Shown: in pieces, positions 1 through 8,364 of the stretch | Position numbering within the stretch: the first letter of the stretch is position 1 | Layout: each line of letters begins with the position of its first letter | From: Echinostoma caproni | Taxonomy: Eukaryota > Platyhelminthes > Trematoda > Plagiorchiida > Echinostomatidae | Length of the DNA stretch: 14,883 bases | Assembly (NCBI GenBank): GCA_900618425.1 | Contig: UZAN01040696.1 | Coordinates: forward strand, 57,254 to 72,136 | Reading direction: 5' to 3' | Translations under genes and position numbers: made by a program | The notes under the pieces: model-generated | Database searches by the model: none | Seen by the model: the letters and a program-made list of their open reading frames with translations, nothing else | What the model was told of the DNA's origin: nothing

Positions 1-39
1 GGAGATTGCGTTTTCAAACAAACAATAGTACAGAATCTG

Positions 40-460
40 TTAGGCACGCATATCCAGCCTTATTAGGCTAGGCTTAGGCATCGAACTGTGCCCTCGCGTG
101 CCACTTAGAGCAGTTATTTGGAGTAGATTATCAGAATTAGTCCCTGAATGACTATTCACCATCTTAGAAACCTCGATTAGACACAGTTGATTTATTGGAT
201 AGCCATATCGAAGGAAGTGTATATCGTAATTGCATGTGGATAGGACTGTACACACATTTGTAGGTCGATTGTGAAAAGCTCCAATGGGATTCAAATCCGC
301 GCATGGACGCTGCCTACGCTTTTGAACGAAACAGACATTGTCAAAGTTTCGTCCCATTGAAATAAAAACGGAATTGCATGAATTGTCTAGCTTACAGCCA
401 GAATAGAGTCTGTATTCCGGGGACCCTGAATGACGAGATGACGCACACATAAGAGATATC
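40..460 (-). CDS. Candidate exon or open frame, cysteine-rich, unrecognised
   Basis: A minus-strand frame stays open from about 460 down to a stop at 40-42. Just upstream (minus sense) is a pyrimidine-rich stretch ending in TCTCTACAG, a good splice acceptor whose AG maps to 461-462, so the frame could be a terminal exon of about 139 codons. The first methionine is at 450. The translation has eight cysteines in its first ~90 residues (for example YSGCKLDNSC, NVCFVQ, QRPCADL, STCNYD), followed by a cysteine-free serine/threonine-rich tail. This pattern would suit a secreted or extracellular fragment, but I recognise no family, and no signal peptide or membrane segment is visible. Frames of this length also arise by chance in 15 kb of eukaryotic DNA, and unrelated chance frames of similar size occur elsewhere in this window. 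Treat as a weak candidate. Confidence 0.22.
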
Positions 461-710
461 CTGTAGAGAAAAGGCTACCCAGAAGCCTTCATTCGAGGAC
501 ATCTTGAATCGAAATCAAACGATTTATGACCAAAAATGGCTAGAAAGGAGGCATTCGTGAAGGTTTTTTTCAAGGAAGCCGGGGGGCACCAAGAATCCTG
601 GAGCATCACTTGTCAAAAGCCATTCCAAACTGATTTCCCGCGGTCCATCGAAGAATAGTTCCTGGTTTTGACGTAATCGTAAGATGGTGGAGCGTCCATA
701 AAGTATTATC

Positions 711-1033
711 ACCAAAATGGTCGAGGGCTTGAACTACCTAACCCTCTTGGATAAAGTGCAATCATTGGGACTATATCCGGATCGGTACCGCCGAATTCGG
801 AGAGAGTTGGTTTCGACGTATCATTTAATGCAAAACCTAAACTATCTATGTCGGCAGCTGCTCATGTTATCGAACAATGTACACCTTTGGGGACACCGTT
901 ACTGATTCCAAAGTGTCGACAGGAATGCCGGTGAAAGTCTTTTGCAGTCAGAGTTTGCAGAACTTGGAACGTCCTTCCATCTCACATCGTTTGTGCACCA
1001 ACCATTGAATCTTTCAAGCAGAAACTTAATGAA
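711..1033 (+). pseudogene. CR1/Jockey-like non-LTR retrotransposon, RT C-terminal relic
   Basis: This is the decayed 3' coding end of a LINE reverse transcriptase. Reading from 711, TKMVEGLNYLTLLDKVQSLG and LYPDRYRRIR are the typical block after the RT domain of CR1/Jockey-clade elements (family form roughly 'VRGL..L.Y.ERL..LGLY.L.YRRIRGD'). The frame continues to LWGHRY, hits a stop at 903-905, and is then followed in a second frame by VFCSQ (937-951) and a third by RVCRTWNVLPSHIVCAPTIE (950-1009), the usual C-terminal 'FFSQRV...WN.LP..VV.A.S...FK..LD' motif. At least two frameshifts and one stop are therefore present. The same block recurs in the larger relic at 11623-11775, so the two belong to related elements. 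Nothing upstream of 711 resembles RT, which suggests 5' truncation, as is usual for LINE insertions. It should encode nothing functional. Confidence 0.75.
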
Positions 1034-1704
1034 ACCCCGGCACACCTCACATTTCGACCAAAAAAGCAAATTAGTTGATGACAATATTATGTGATATCTC
1101 CGATCCGGAACTTCGAATACGAGTTTGACTAGTGCTTGGAAATGAATCCCATCCAGTGATACCTCCGGGAAGTCCCTCATCTACCTAAAGTATTTCAGGA
1201 AGATTTGTTACGTGGAATGAGAACTGGCTTTGTTCATCGGAAAATATTCTGTTGGATGTGTAAAATCACACTATTCTCCACCTCAGCTGCACTTGGCGTT
1301 CTGTAGATGTTACGACCGAATTTCAACCGCGGCACTACGCAGAGTGCTTCTAGAGGGGGCCCGTAACGCAACACAAGAAATCCGAGCACACAAGAGAATG
1401 TACTATTCGGAACCGGGTTAACGATGTGATGAATAACCGTGAGATGAAACGACGGCCTAAAAGTAGCTCAAGCTGGTGTACGGACATTGGTCGTCAGTGA
1501 TTAGGGTGTGGTGTGTATTAGAGGAAACTGGCAAATTCTGTTTGGTAGTCAACTTGGTGGATTCCATGCTAAGCGACTGCCTCTAGTGCTCAAAAATGCA
1601 GAACGACAAATGGAACATGGACGAGATGAAAGCATAATACCGATATGAAGTCTATGAGTCATTTTAATAAATAAATTCTAGTTACGTTTTCTCCTGTGAT
1701 TTTG
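1034..1704. other. No recognisable gene
   Basis: This stretch follows the CR1-like relic. Open frames here are short and resemble nothing I know. The first part could be 3' untranslated sequence of the relic, but no poly(A) or short tandem tail marks an end. AATAAATAAA occurs near 1666-1676. Confidence 0.5.
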
Positions 1705-1770
1705 TTATTCTACACCTGATGCATCAGCCATCATTGTCAAAATCATGAAATCGTACATTTTAATGACATA
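1705..1770 (+). repeat. Diverged repeat, copy 1 (partner at 7443-7507)
   Basis: The segment aligns by eye over about 65 bases with 7443-7507, at roughly 70-75 percent identity with one or two small indels. Shared words include CACCTGA, GTACATTTTAATG and the spaced GCA.CAG. In both copies one frame is open across 18 codons (here 1715-1768: TPDASAIIVK, then IMKSYILMT after the initial T), and substitutions between copies are largely conservative at the amino-acid level. That suggests an old coding segment of a mobile element rather than a structural repeat. The element family is not recognised. Confidence 0.6.
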
Positions 1771-2245
1771 TGGCTAATGGAATATCCTCTTATTTCTTTT
1801 ATCTATTGAATATACAAATGTATAGTTCACATTCAAGAAAGCCGGCCGCGGCTATACAAAGGCTGCCCGGTGATGAAAATCAGGATGTTGCACGAGTTTC
1901 GTCAACACTTGTAGTTACACTCTGAGACCCCAGTTGTTTCACCCGTGGTGATATTGACACAGTCGTTTTAGGTTTGGGTATCGATGACATTTTACATGTA
2001 TAATTACCGATCGGTTCCTTATTTACTCTTTTAACGGATCCGAATCCAAACGATCCCCTTACTCTATCCGTGCTTTATCTCCACACTGGTGGGTTCCGTG
2101 TAGCAAAATTTGGAGTAATCCAAACACGACCACTTTTCGTTTCCTCTTTCTCGGATACTTTTGTTGTAAGCTTTATCTGTCAGTGTATATGAGAGAAAAA
2201 TACCACCAAAGACCTAGGTTCTACTGAATTTCTGTCTTTTTACAG
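1771..2245. other. No gene; possible intron 3' end
   Basis: No protein family is recognisable. A donor-like GTAAGC at 2167 and a strong acceptor, TTTCTGTCTTTTTACAG, ending at 2245 would define a 79-nt intron-like interval, but the sequence before 2167 does not read convincingly as an exon. A splice role is supported only at the 3' side, by the candidate exon that follows. Confidence 0.4.
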
Positions 2246-2335
2246 GCCACTGCATTGAGATTCAAATGCTGAAGTGCTCGGAAGCTGCCCAGCATCATGC
2301 AGATATTGGAATCTTGCTTTATCTGCAATCTGTGG
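2246..2335 (+). CDS. Candidate internal exon, unrecognised protein
   Basis: A long pyrimidine tract ending in TTTTTACAG precedes position 2246, and a donor-like TGG|GTGAAT follows 2335. The enclosed 90 nt read without a stop as a two-base partial codon, then HCIEIQMLKCSEAAQHHADI and GILLYLQSVG, and a one-base remainder, so it would be a symmetric exon that keeps frame when skipped or included. The predicted segment is amphipathic and helical in character, which is more protein-like than other frames nearby. I do not recognise the family. The frame stays open past 2335 as far as a TAA near 2390, so the donor choice is uncertain. No partner exon can be assigned; the in-phase gene model at 4597 lies 2.3 kb downstream on the same strand. 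Confidence 0.35.
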
Positions 2336-2653
2336 GTGAATGGCTTTCACAGAGAGAGAGAGACTTCTCGTTATCGTCGATGGTCTAACCATGTTTCACT
2401 CCCTTTCGATAGTTTCCATGCGCGAATTCAATGTCAGTATGCCTCTCGAATCCCCTACCTCATTTTAGTTCCACCTTTGGCTCAACCTTTAACCAAATAT
2501 CTGTTTGGTTTGATCTGCGATTGCTTCTTCATAGGTACTGCACCTTGTTATTCGAATTGGTTGTTCTCTAGAACCTGGTTAATAGACACTCATTTGGTGA
2601 ATTGGTGGAATACTGTCAAGTGAAATGTTTACCGCACATCACAAAACGACTGT
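2336..2653. other. No recognisable gene
   Basis: A short (GA)n run lies at about 2352-2363. A 108-codon frame across 2297-2623 has an unconvincing composition and overlaps the candidate exon in another frame; I regard it as chance. Confidence 0.4.
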
Positions 2654-3039
2654 TGTGGCCTGCTAGCACACGCATGCTCGCAAGTCATGCGGTCTAACTC
2701 CATTACAAGTTCGATCCATCTCAGTGAATCAGAAGTCAGTATTGGTCTGTTTGCAGCGGTTGGTTCGTGGACTAAACATCGTGCTATGATCCTGTTTAGA
2801 CGGTACATGTTTGGATCGGCCCATTGGGTTATTCACAGGCACTAGGCCCTGTTGATGATCTTCGCTGTGGGTTTCGCTCTTTAGGAGATCGTTAATTCCC
2901 CACTTGTTGAATGCATTCAAATGCGATGGAAATGTTTGTGATAACCGACACAGAGTGCACTGGACAGCTGTTTTGTCCTGTGCTTGGGACTCGTTAGCAG
3001 TGCGTACCTTTTGTGTTCCTGTTAGGATTCGAACCGCGA
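2654..3039 (+). repeat. SINE-like composite repeat with tRNA-like head
   Basis: The left end resembles a tRNA gene promoter. TGGCCTGCTAG at 2656-2666 approximates an RNA polymerase III A box (TRGCNNAGYNGG) with one base missing, and AAGTTCGATCC at 2707-2717 approximates a B box (GGTTCGANTCC), also with one base missing. The ~40-bp spacing is normal for tRNA-derived promoters. The right end, 2927-3039, is near-identical to 12929-13026, which lies just after the coding end of an RTE-like LINE relic. A tRNA-like head with a LINE-type tail is the usual build of a tRNA-derived SINE mobilised by its partner LINE. The middle part (2720-2926) is unrecognised. The head and tail are each seen in sequence; their being one unit is inference. 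It is not a functional tRNA because the arms do not fold. Confidence 0.45.
2927..3039 (+). repeat. Shared tail repeat, copy 1 (partner 12929-13026)
   Basis: The two copies match almost base for base over GGAAATGTTTGT.ATAACC, CTTGGGACTCGT/TTGGGACTCGT and GCAGTGCGTACCTTTTGTG up to CTCGAACCGCGA/TTCGAACCGCGA, where similarity ends abruptly in both. Copy 1 is about 15 bases longer because of small internal insertions (CTGGACAG..., TTGTCCTGTGC). The common end point at CGAACCGCGA probably marks a true element boundary. GGATTCGAACC reads on the minus strand as a tRNA B-box word, but no tRNA folds there. Confidence 0.8.
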
Positions 3040-3355
3040 ACCTTTAGGGAGAGACCTCAAACATTCAGCCCCAAGTTACACGGTCGACGATCGTTACCCT
3101 GTATGAATGGCTCAATTAATTTAGACGCGTTGCGTTATAATCCTACAGGCGGTGCTCGATCGAGGATAGTCGTTTATTGTGAATTACAGATGGGATATCA
3201 GTAATTTGGAATACATAACGCAGAAATTTCATTTGAAACGCACCATCATCGTTCTTGACAGCACATCGGGTAAAGAATGTAGCCAACGGTAGTTATTCGT
3301 TGAGATACAGCAATTTCACCTCAGTGGGCTTGTTAATTATTGATCGTCGAAAGGA

Positions 3356-3373
3356 ATCATCATCATCATCATC
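3356..3373. repeat. Microsatellite (ATC)6
   Basis: Six uninterrupted ATC units, in non-coding context. Confidence 0.9.
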
Positions 3374-3960
3374 AACTATTTTACATACTACTCACAAATG
3401 TGAGCAATGNGAAACGAGTAACAGGAAACAAAAGCAAAACGTGTAGGACACTGACAGATCAAACAGTGATTGCATGATCAAAACAAGTTAAACTTAAGAA
3501 CTGTAGAAAACGAGCAGCTGCAGAAGGGCCGCTCAGCCAAACTACACTGAGCATTTCTTTGTTAAGGTGCGAAATATGTATATTTACACTTAACTATTCA
3601 ACAGCATAAAGCAATTTAAAGTGAGTGCATTTCGCAGATTCGAACCGCGCGCGCTGCAAGAACATAATTTTGACATCAGCTTCCGATTTCGTTTTTGCCG
3701 GCGTTTTTCTTGTTACAACTGGACTGCGGACAAAGTGATAGTCCTTATTGTGGTTTCCCTGATTGCGTAATAATATTGCGCAGGGCGGTTCCTCGTTCAA
3801 GCATCATTCACCAGGATGCTACTAATTGTCCTGAACCCGTCACACTTCTGCCTTGAATCCCTGTATCAATCTGCATGAGGTTTGGTGAAACAGATAGATA
3901 GTCATCGCTAAAGAGATTTGACGATCCATTTCAATTAATTCCATCTTGTTTAATCCCCGT

Positions 3961-3986
3961 CAGCAGCAGCAGCAGCAGCAGCAGCA
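3961..3986. repeat. Microsatellite (CAG)8
   Basis: Eight CAG units plus CA, followed shortly by a run of CAC/ACC triplets near 4000-4011. A minus-strand frame reads it as poly-alanine, but that frame has no other support. Confidence 0.95.
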
Positions 3987-4596
3987 ATAAAAACAGTATC
4001 ACCACCACCACAAGTTGTCCTGATGCGCTTTCCGATCAATTCATTTTCGTTCGTAGAACCCCTCATTGTAAAGTCAAGACAGACTGTGCATTTCGAACAG
4101 GAGTAGAATAGGACGCACACATACGGTTTGCCTGGAATGTGTCCCATGGGACCAATTAGACAAATAAAGCTATCCAAATTTTGCCAATTAATGACCGTCC
4201 TCGTTTGAAACGACGACAGGATGATGAGGAAATACGATTGGAAACTGTTATCGATCACTTTACGGGTGGACAGTTAGCACTGCACGCGTGCCAGATGTTC
4301 CATTGCTAACCGAAAATCGTCCAAACCAATTGGTTACCACATCGAAATTGATTGACTGGACCAAATGAGTACAAGTAGGTAATTGGACAGGTAAAGTTCT
4401 AATGTGTACTAAAGAAATATACGGTATTTAATGAGAATAGAGCAATTTCTCCTTTTTAGAAACCTTCATATTTGGTATTCAAAAAGTGTTTTGTTTTCGT
4501 TCAACCGGAATCTTTTCCAATTGAAGAAACGGTCGAAAAGAGTCGGAATGATATTCAGCTGCAAGAATCTTGGACCACATCACCAATTCCATAAAA

Positions 4597-5285
4597 ATGT
4601 CACCTCATTCGGTCGATCCGCATTACCAACGGTCGCTTACCATTGGTCTTGTCTGTTCGATCGTCATTCTTATTACTGTCTTCGTCTCTTTTTTTCACAG
4701 CCGCCGTTTTTTCTACCAGAATTGTGTAATTTTTATTTTATTATTATTAATATTAATATTATTGTTAATATTAATAATGTGCCTCATAATGTGCTTAATA
4801 GTGTGCTTCACTTACTTTCATGTAGTCTTGTTCCACTGCGTGTGTGTATGCTTGCGTTTCAGATTTACCTTTGTTTCAGGCTTCCACTGGTACAGAAATA
4901 AATAAATGTCTACAACGCTCATCTACACTTGGTAATGTAAAGATATGTGTTTTCGGGATCCGCACTTGTTCCTTAATGAACAACTATCGCATTGTCGTTC
5001 GAATACATTCGGCCGATGATGCGGAACGGGAAACTACGAGTGTGATCTTCGAGGTACTGCTACCTCCATATGAACTGATCCCGTTCTGAACTGCAGAGTT
5101 TGGATGTTCCTATATGTTTTAATTTTCCTGGTGACAGAACAGAACAGGGAGAGAGAGAGAGATTGCCCTATCGAGAGCAGCCATTAGTATGCGGTCGACT
5201 ATTTGGTTCAACAATCTGGCAAAGGTTATGCTCCAACACGTGGAACAATCGCCGTCCAAATCAAAGCTGTGCGATTCAGCATTTT
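4597..5285 (+). CDS. Candidate three-exon gene fragment, possible membrane-anchored protein
   Basis: Three segments join in phase without a stop (401 nt). Exon 1, 4597-4725, starts at an ATG in ATAAAAATGTC and encodes MSPHSVDPHYQRSLTIGLVC followed by a hydrophobic stretch (residues about 14-34), then basic HSRR and FFYQNC, with donor TGT|GTAATT. The 154-nt intron is A+T-rich and ends TTTGTTTCAG. Exon 2, 4880-5053, is 58 codons in phase 0 (GNVKICVFGIRTCS, NNYRIVVRIHSADDAERE, VIFE) with donor GAG|GTACTG. Exon 3, 5188-5285, begins after CCATTAG, whose use removes an in-frame TAG, and reads YAVDYLVQQSGKGYAPTRGT then IAVQIKAVRFSI, with a consensus donor TTTT|GTAAGA. A short cytosolic N-terminus, one membrane anchor and a beta-rich domain would suit a type II membrane or secreted protein. 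I do not recognise the family and find no later exon. Caution: exon 1 is pyrimidine-rich and contains TTTTTTTCACAG, so part of it could instead be an intron end. The second acceptor has a poor pyrimidine tract. Confidence 0.42.
5148..5162. repeat. (GA)n microsatellite
   Basis: About seven GA units inside the proposed second intron of the 4597-5285 model. Confidence 0.85.
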
Positions 5286-5433
5286 GTAAGAAACATTCAG
5301 TTTCACTAATATACCATATAACCAGACGTTATTTAAGCCGATTTCTCTGGGAAGAATCGCATTAAAATTGTTTTAAGTTTATAGTTGGAACAAAAAAATA
5401 ACCAGTGTTTTTCACCGAGCATATATATGAAAA

Positions 5434-5559
5434 ATGCATAAAGCAGAGAAAAGTGAAATGAAAAAGCAGTATTATGACATATTAAGAGTTGACAGTGTGA
5501 AATCAGCATGCGACATATCGACTACCTCAATCCGGTTGGAATGGGAACGCGTCAGATAG
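5434..5559 (+). other. Short ORF resembling the start of a J-domain
   Basis: A 41-codon ATG frame contains MKKQYYDILRVDSVKSACDI (5458-5517). Its spacing matches the first helix and loop of DnaJ J-domains (YY.IL.V....S..DI). The following residues (STTSIRLEWERVR, then stop at 5557) do not continue with the expected basic helix II or the HPD tripeptide. It may be an eroded relic, a broken exon or a coincidence. It is not called as a gene. Confidence 0.15.
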
Positions 5560-6598
5560 GGAACGTGTCATGTGGAAGAATGAACACTGGTACGAGAAGA
5601 ACACCTGGAAAGGTCAATAGACAGTGGATGTAACTAACGGAACTCACAAATAAATCATTCGGACAATGTCAGGTCAAAGTAGTTCACCATGGGATGACAC
5701 GACACACGTTGGAATAACGGCGACGGCAAGTCTTGAAGACCTGTTTGCTGAGAACTGCATAGACTGCTGGAAAGTGATGGACTGTCGAAAGTGAACATAA
5801 GTTTTCTGAATCTGGATGCCTTGAGAGCATACTACACTTGATCAACTTTTTTCTGTGGGTGGGTTATCTGAAATTAATGATTTATTTCACACTGAAATAT
5901 TTCATTGAAGTGATAGTGGAAAGAACACGGAGTGAAATGCAATGGGGGCACGGCTTGGAACCCTAGAATCGAGAGACTGCAGACGAATTCAAGAACATTC
6001 TAAACGTTATGATGTAACACAGGGGCTTTATATATTTGAAAGACCTAGAGAATGAGCCATACGGCCGATTTTGGCTATAACCGACATACGATATACAGGA
6101 CTACCGTCTGTATATCTGAAAATATAGATCTCGGAGTTAATAGATGGATACATTCTGTATGTATAAAACAAAAAAGCATTTGATGGATTTGCACCGTGAA
6201 ATTCGCTTGATTCATTTCGTATGAGATGGAAGATCTTTGCAGTACAAATGGTGCTTTGCTTTATCGGTGCAAAGTAATCTGGGAGGAACAGCGCCAGTGA
6301 GTTAGCTTGGTAATAGAACGGTTTCAATGCATGCAATACATGTTCCGAAGAACAGGCGAGAGGGCGGTAAATGAACAATCAAGGCTTTAATCACACTTCA
6401 CTGAAGAAGCCTAGTCTGTCTGCGCCCAGTTGACGAAGTAAGTGCGGAACCGCTGTAAGTCGTCCGTTTCAAGTGAATAACAATGATTACTGGTAGATTT
6501 TAGAGGGAGAAGAGCTCAAACCAAGCAATGAGTTGTACCTTTCGAGGAAAGAATTAGCTTTTGTGGAGGAGAACTGCGTACTGCACCAATCTGCGCGC

Positions 6599-6614
6599 AC
6601 ACACACACACACAA
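6599..6614. repeat. (CA)n microsatellite
   Basis: Eight CA units preceded by GCGCG. Confidence 0.9.
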
Positions 6615-7442
6615 CACTTATGTTTATAAGTGCTTTGTTCTCTCGGCATCCATGATTGCACATTCTTTCACTGGTACCAGTTCGGCAGTTACGTAGGACG
6701 AACATAAATCGGCTGAGCAGGACTGAGCAAGAATACAATAATCGGCGAACATTTACGGTCCTCTCTGTCAAATGTATTCAAACAAATTAAATACATTCAG
6801 TGAGGTCACATGGGAACGGCAAATACCGTGGCAATCAAACTTTTGACCACACAAACTGTACAAATAGAAGAAAAAGAAATGGTTTCTTCCGTCCGTCTTC
6901 CCCATTCTGTATATAGCCCTTTAAAACTGTGAACATATGCTTTTGTTCTATCCTAGTTAATTGAATGAACCAATCACGTTTATTTCTACCCGACATATAA
7001 ACACACTTCAGTTTAAGGATGAAGATACAAAAAAAGGCTTACTCGGCATATGTTGTCTGTCTTTGATATCCTCATGGGACTGTTACGCCAGTTGCGAGTG
7101 GTCATCGAGTAGCGGAACATGAAAGGGAATAAGAGAGCGTACATTTATACTGAACTGACAATTAGAGTGTGTTACGTATGTGTTGACCATAACGGTGCAT
7201 CAAAACTGGCAAGAACGAGGGTGATGTGTTATGAATTGGACAATATGAAAATGTTCATTGTGACTTGTTCCACTCTGCCAGAGTGACTTAGACGATCACA
7301 TCATCTCCAATCTTCTAGCTCGACTAGTTCGTTTGAACCGATTACTTGTCTTAAAGCATTTGTCAAACATCTGATATTGACCAAGCTCGTGCAACAGCTA
7401 GCTGAATTTGGAAATATCTTTCAGTTTCCAATATCATACTTG

Positions 7443-7507
7443 TTTGTCTAACACCTGAGGCACCAGTACTCGTCGTTAAAGTCGTGCACTTGTACATTTT
7501 AATGGCA
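7443..7507 (+). repeat. Diverged repeat, copy 2 (partner at 1705-1770)
   Basis: This aligns with 1705-1770 from TTTGTCTAACACCTGA to GTACATTTTAATGGCA. The frame from 7454 reads PEAPVLVVKVVHLYILMA, matching the first copy's frame with mostly conservative changes (D/E, I/V, I/L, M/V). The similarity fades on both sides, so the element ends are unknown. Confidence 0.6.
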
Positions 7508-8061
7508 TTAGACAGAATAAATTGGTTTTCATGTTTCATGCCAATTTACCATTGCCTGTGATAGAACAGTGAGAAAATAAATAGTGTGAACAGTCTGAAC
7601 AGTCTGTTAATTGCACAATGTGGTTTTGATAATCACAGTGTTTAACGGACAACAGTCCCGGGGTAGAGGTAAATCACTTCCAGATTCAGTAACCCAGTGA
7701 TGGAAGCGATTGCGTTAGAAAATTGGATTACTAAACTTGATAAACATTGCTTCCTGGAAAGCTAAAAAAAAAGCTGGATTCACTTTACCAAACTTTACTA
7801 ATTTAGACGACAAAATTGAGTCAACAATGAGTCCATTTGTCACGAGATGGTTTGCGATCGATTCTCAAAGTTTTCAAGTGTCAGATTGTCCTTTGAGATT
7901 GCGCTGCTTCACTGTTTGTTGTAACTGTGTTCTGTGTGCTCGCTCAACCCTAAGGATAAGAGCTGACTTATTTTCTTGACCTAAATGTGATCATAACTGC
8001 GAGTGAACTGATAGACGATACGAGAAGCACAGCTGACTCGGTTTTCGGCTCTTTCTCTCAC
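7508..8061. other. No recognisable gene
   Basis: A 20-base stretch at 7587-7606 holds two tandem copies of the 9-mer TGAACAGTC plus TG. A frame at about 7699-7755 reads VMEAIALENWITKLDKHCFL before a stop and looks protein-like, but nothing beyond it supports a gene. Confidence 0.4.
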
Positions 8062-8231
8062 TCAAAGTGCCTAGGTGTCTGGTATCAAATGAAGCTGTGT
8101 GGCCGGGATTATTCTGCACAATGTCATCCCTTGCACTTCTGATGATCTTCTGCTGGTCACCCTTGAATGGCATGTCTAGGGCAGACACTTCTTCTGAGTA
8201 CTTCGCAGATAGGTAGGTGCGGTATTTGGGC
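8062..8231 (-). CDS. Candidate internal exon, unrecognised
   Basis: On the minus strand a branch-point-like TTCTAAC lies 10 nt before an acceptor CAAAATCAG|G (exon start 8231), and a near-consensus donor TTTGA|GTGAGA follows at 8061. The 170-nt interval is open in the frame PKYRTYLSAKYSEEVSALDM, PFKGDQQKIIRSARDDIVQN, NPGHTASFDTRHLGTL, with one nucleotide left over at each end. The segment is hydrophilic and charged, with a soluble or cytosolic character. The same frame is open upstream to about 8345 and there encodes a hydrophobic stretch (NFAFYVIASMTTILDYIL). If the acceptor is not used, the product would instead be a membrane segment followed by this tail. I recognise no family. The inverted repeat copy at 8365-8845 lies directly upstream on the same strand. 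Confidence 0.35.
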
Positions 8232-8364
8232 CTGATTTTGGTTAGAATATAGTCCAATATGGTGGTCATCGAAGCAATCACATAAAAGGCAAAATTCGAA
8301 ATCATGCGTTGCAGATACATTGTCCCATTCGAATTTGCACGATGAACCTGTCACGCATGTGTGA

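Larger units (their letters stand above)
3040..4596. other. No recognisable gene; microsatellites
   Basis: About 1.5 kb without a supportable gene. It holds (ATC)6 at 3356-3373, the single N at 3410, and (CAG)8 at 3961-3986. Another TTCGAACCGCG word at about 3639-3649 resembles the end of the tail repeat and, read on the minus strand, a tRNA T-arm (5 bp with one G-T pair). No acceptor stem partner is present, so no tRNA is called. Confidence 0.5.
5286..7442. other. No convincing gene
   Basis: About 2.1 kb without a supportable gene. Two short ATG frames look more protein-like than background: 5434-5559, listed separately, and 5666-5794 (42 codons, reading LEDLFAENCIDCWKVMDC near its end, flanked by stops and unrecognised). 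A (CA)n run lies at about 6599-6614, with a minus-strand frame of no evident family across it. No splice-supported exon continuing the 4597-5285 model was found. Confidence 0.45.

Noticed and set aside
2656..2720. Functional tRNA gene
   Set aside because: A- and B-box-like words are present, but each lacks a base and no acceptor or anticodon stems form. Kept only as a SINE head.
3013..3204. Frame reading GFEPRTFRERPQ
   Set aside because: It is a translation of the tail repeat's TTCGAACC word. Such 'GFEPRT' peptides are typical artefacts of repeat DNA.
3625..3700. Minus-strand tRNA around TTCGAACCGCG
   Set aside because: A T-arm can be drawn (5 bp with one G-T pair), but the 5' side has no complementary acceptor strand and no anticodon arm.
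4320..4370. Possible repeat pair with 14188-14222 via TTGGTTACC and GACTGG
   Set aside because: Only two short words match, with different spacing; too little to call homology.
4431..4901. Long plus-strand frame of 156 codons
   Set aside because: It runs through an A+T-rich intron-like stretch and reads as low-complexity Ile/Asn/Phe. The overlapping frame with phase-consistent splice sites is a better explanation.
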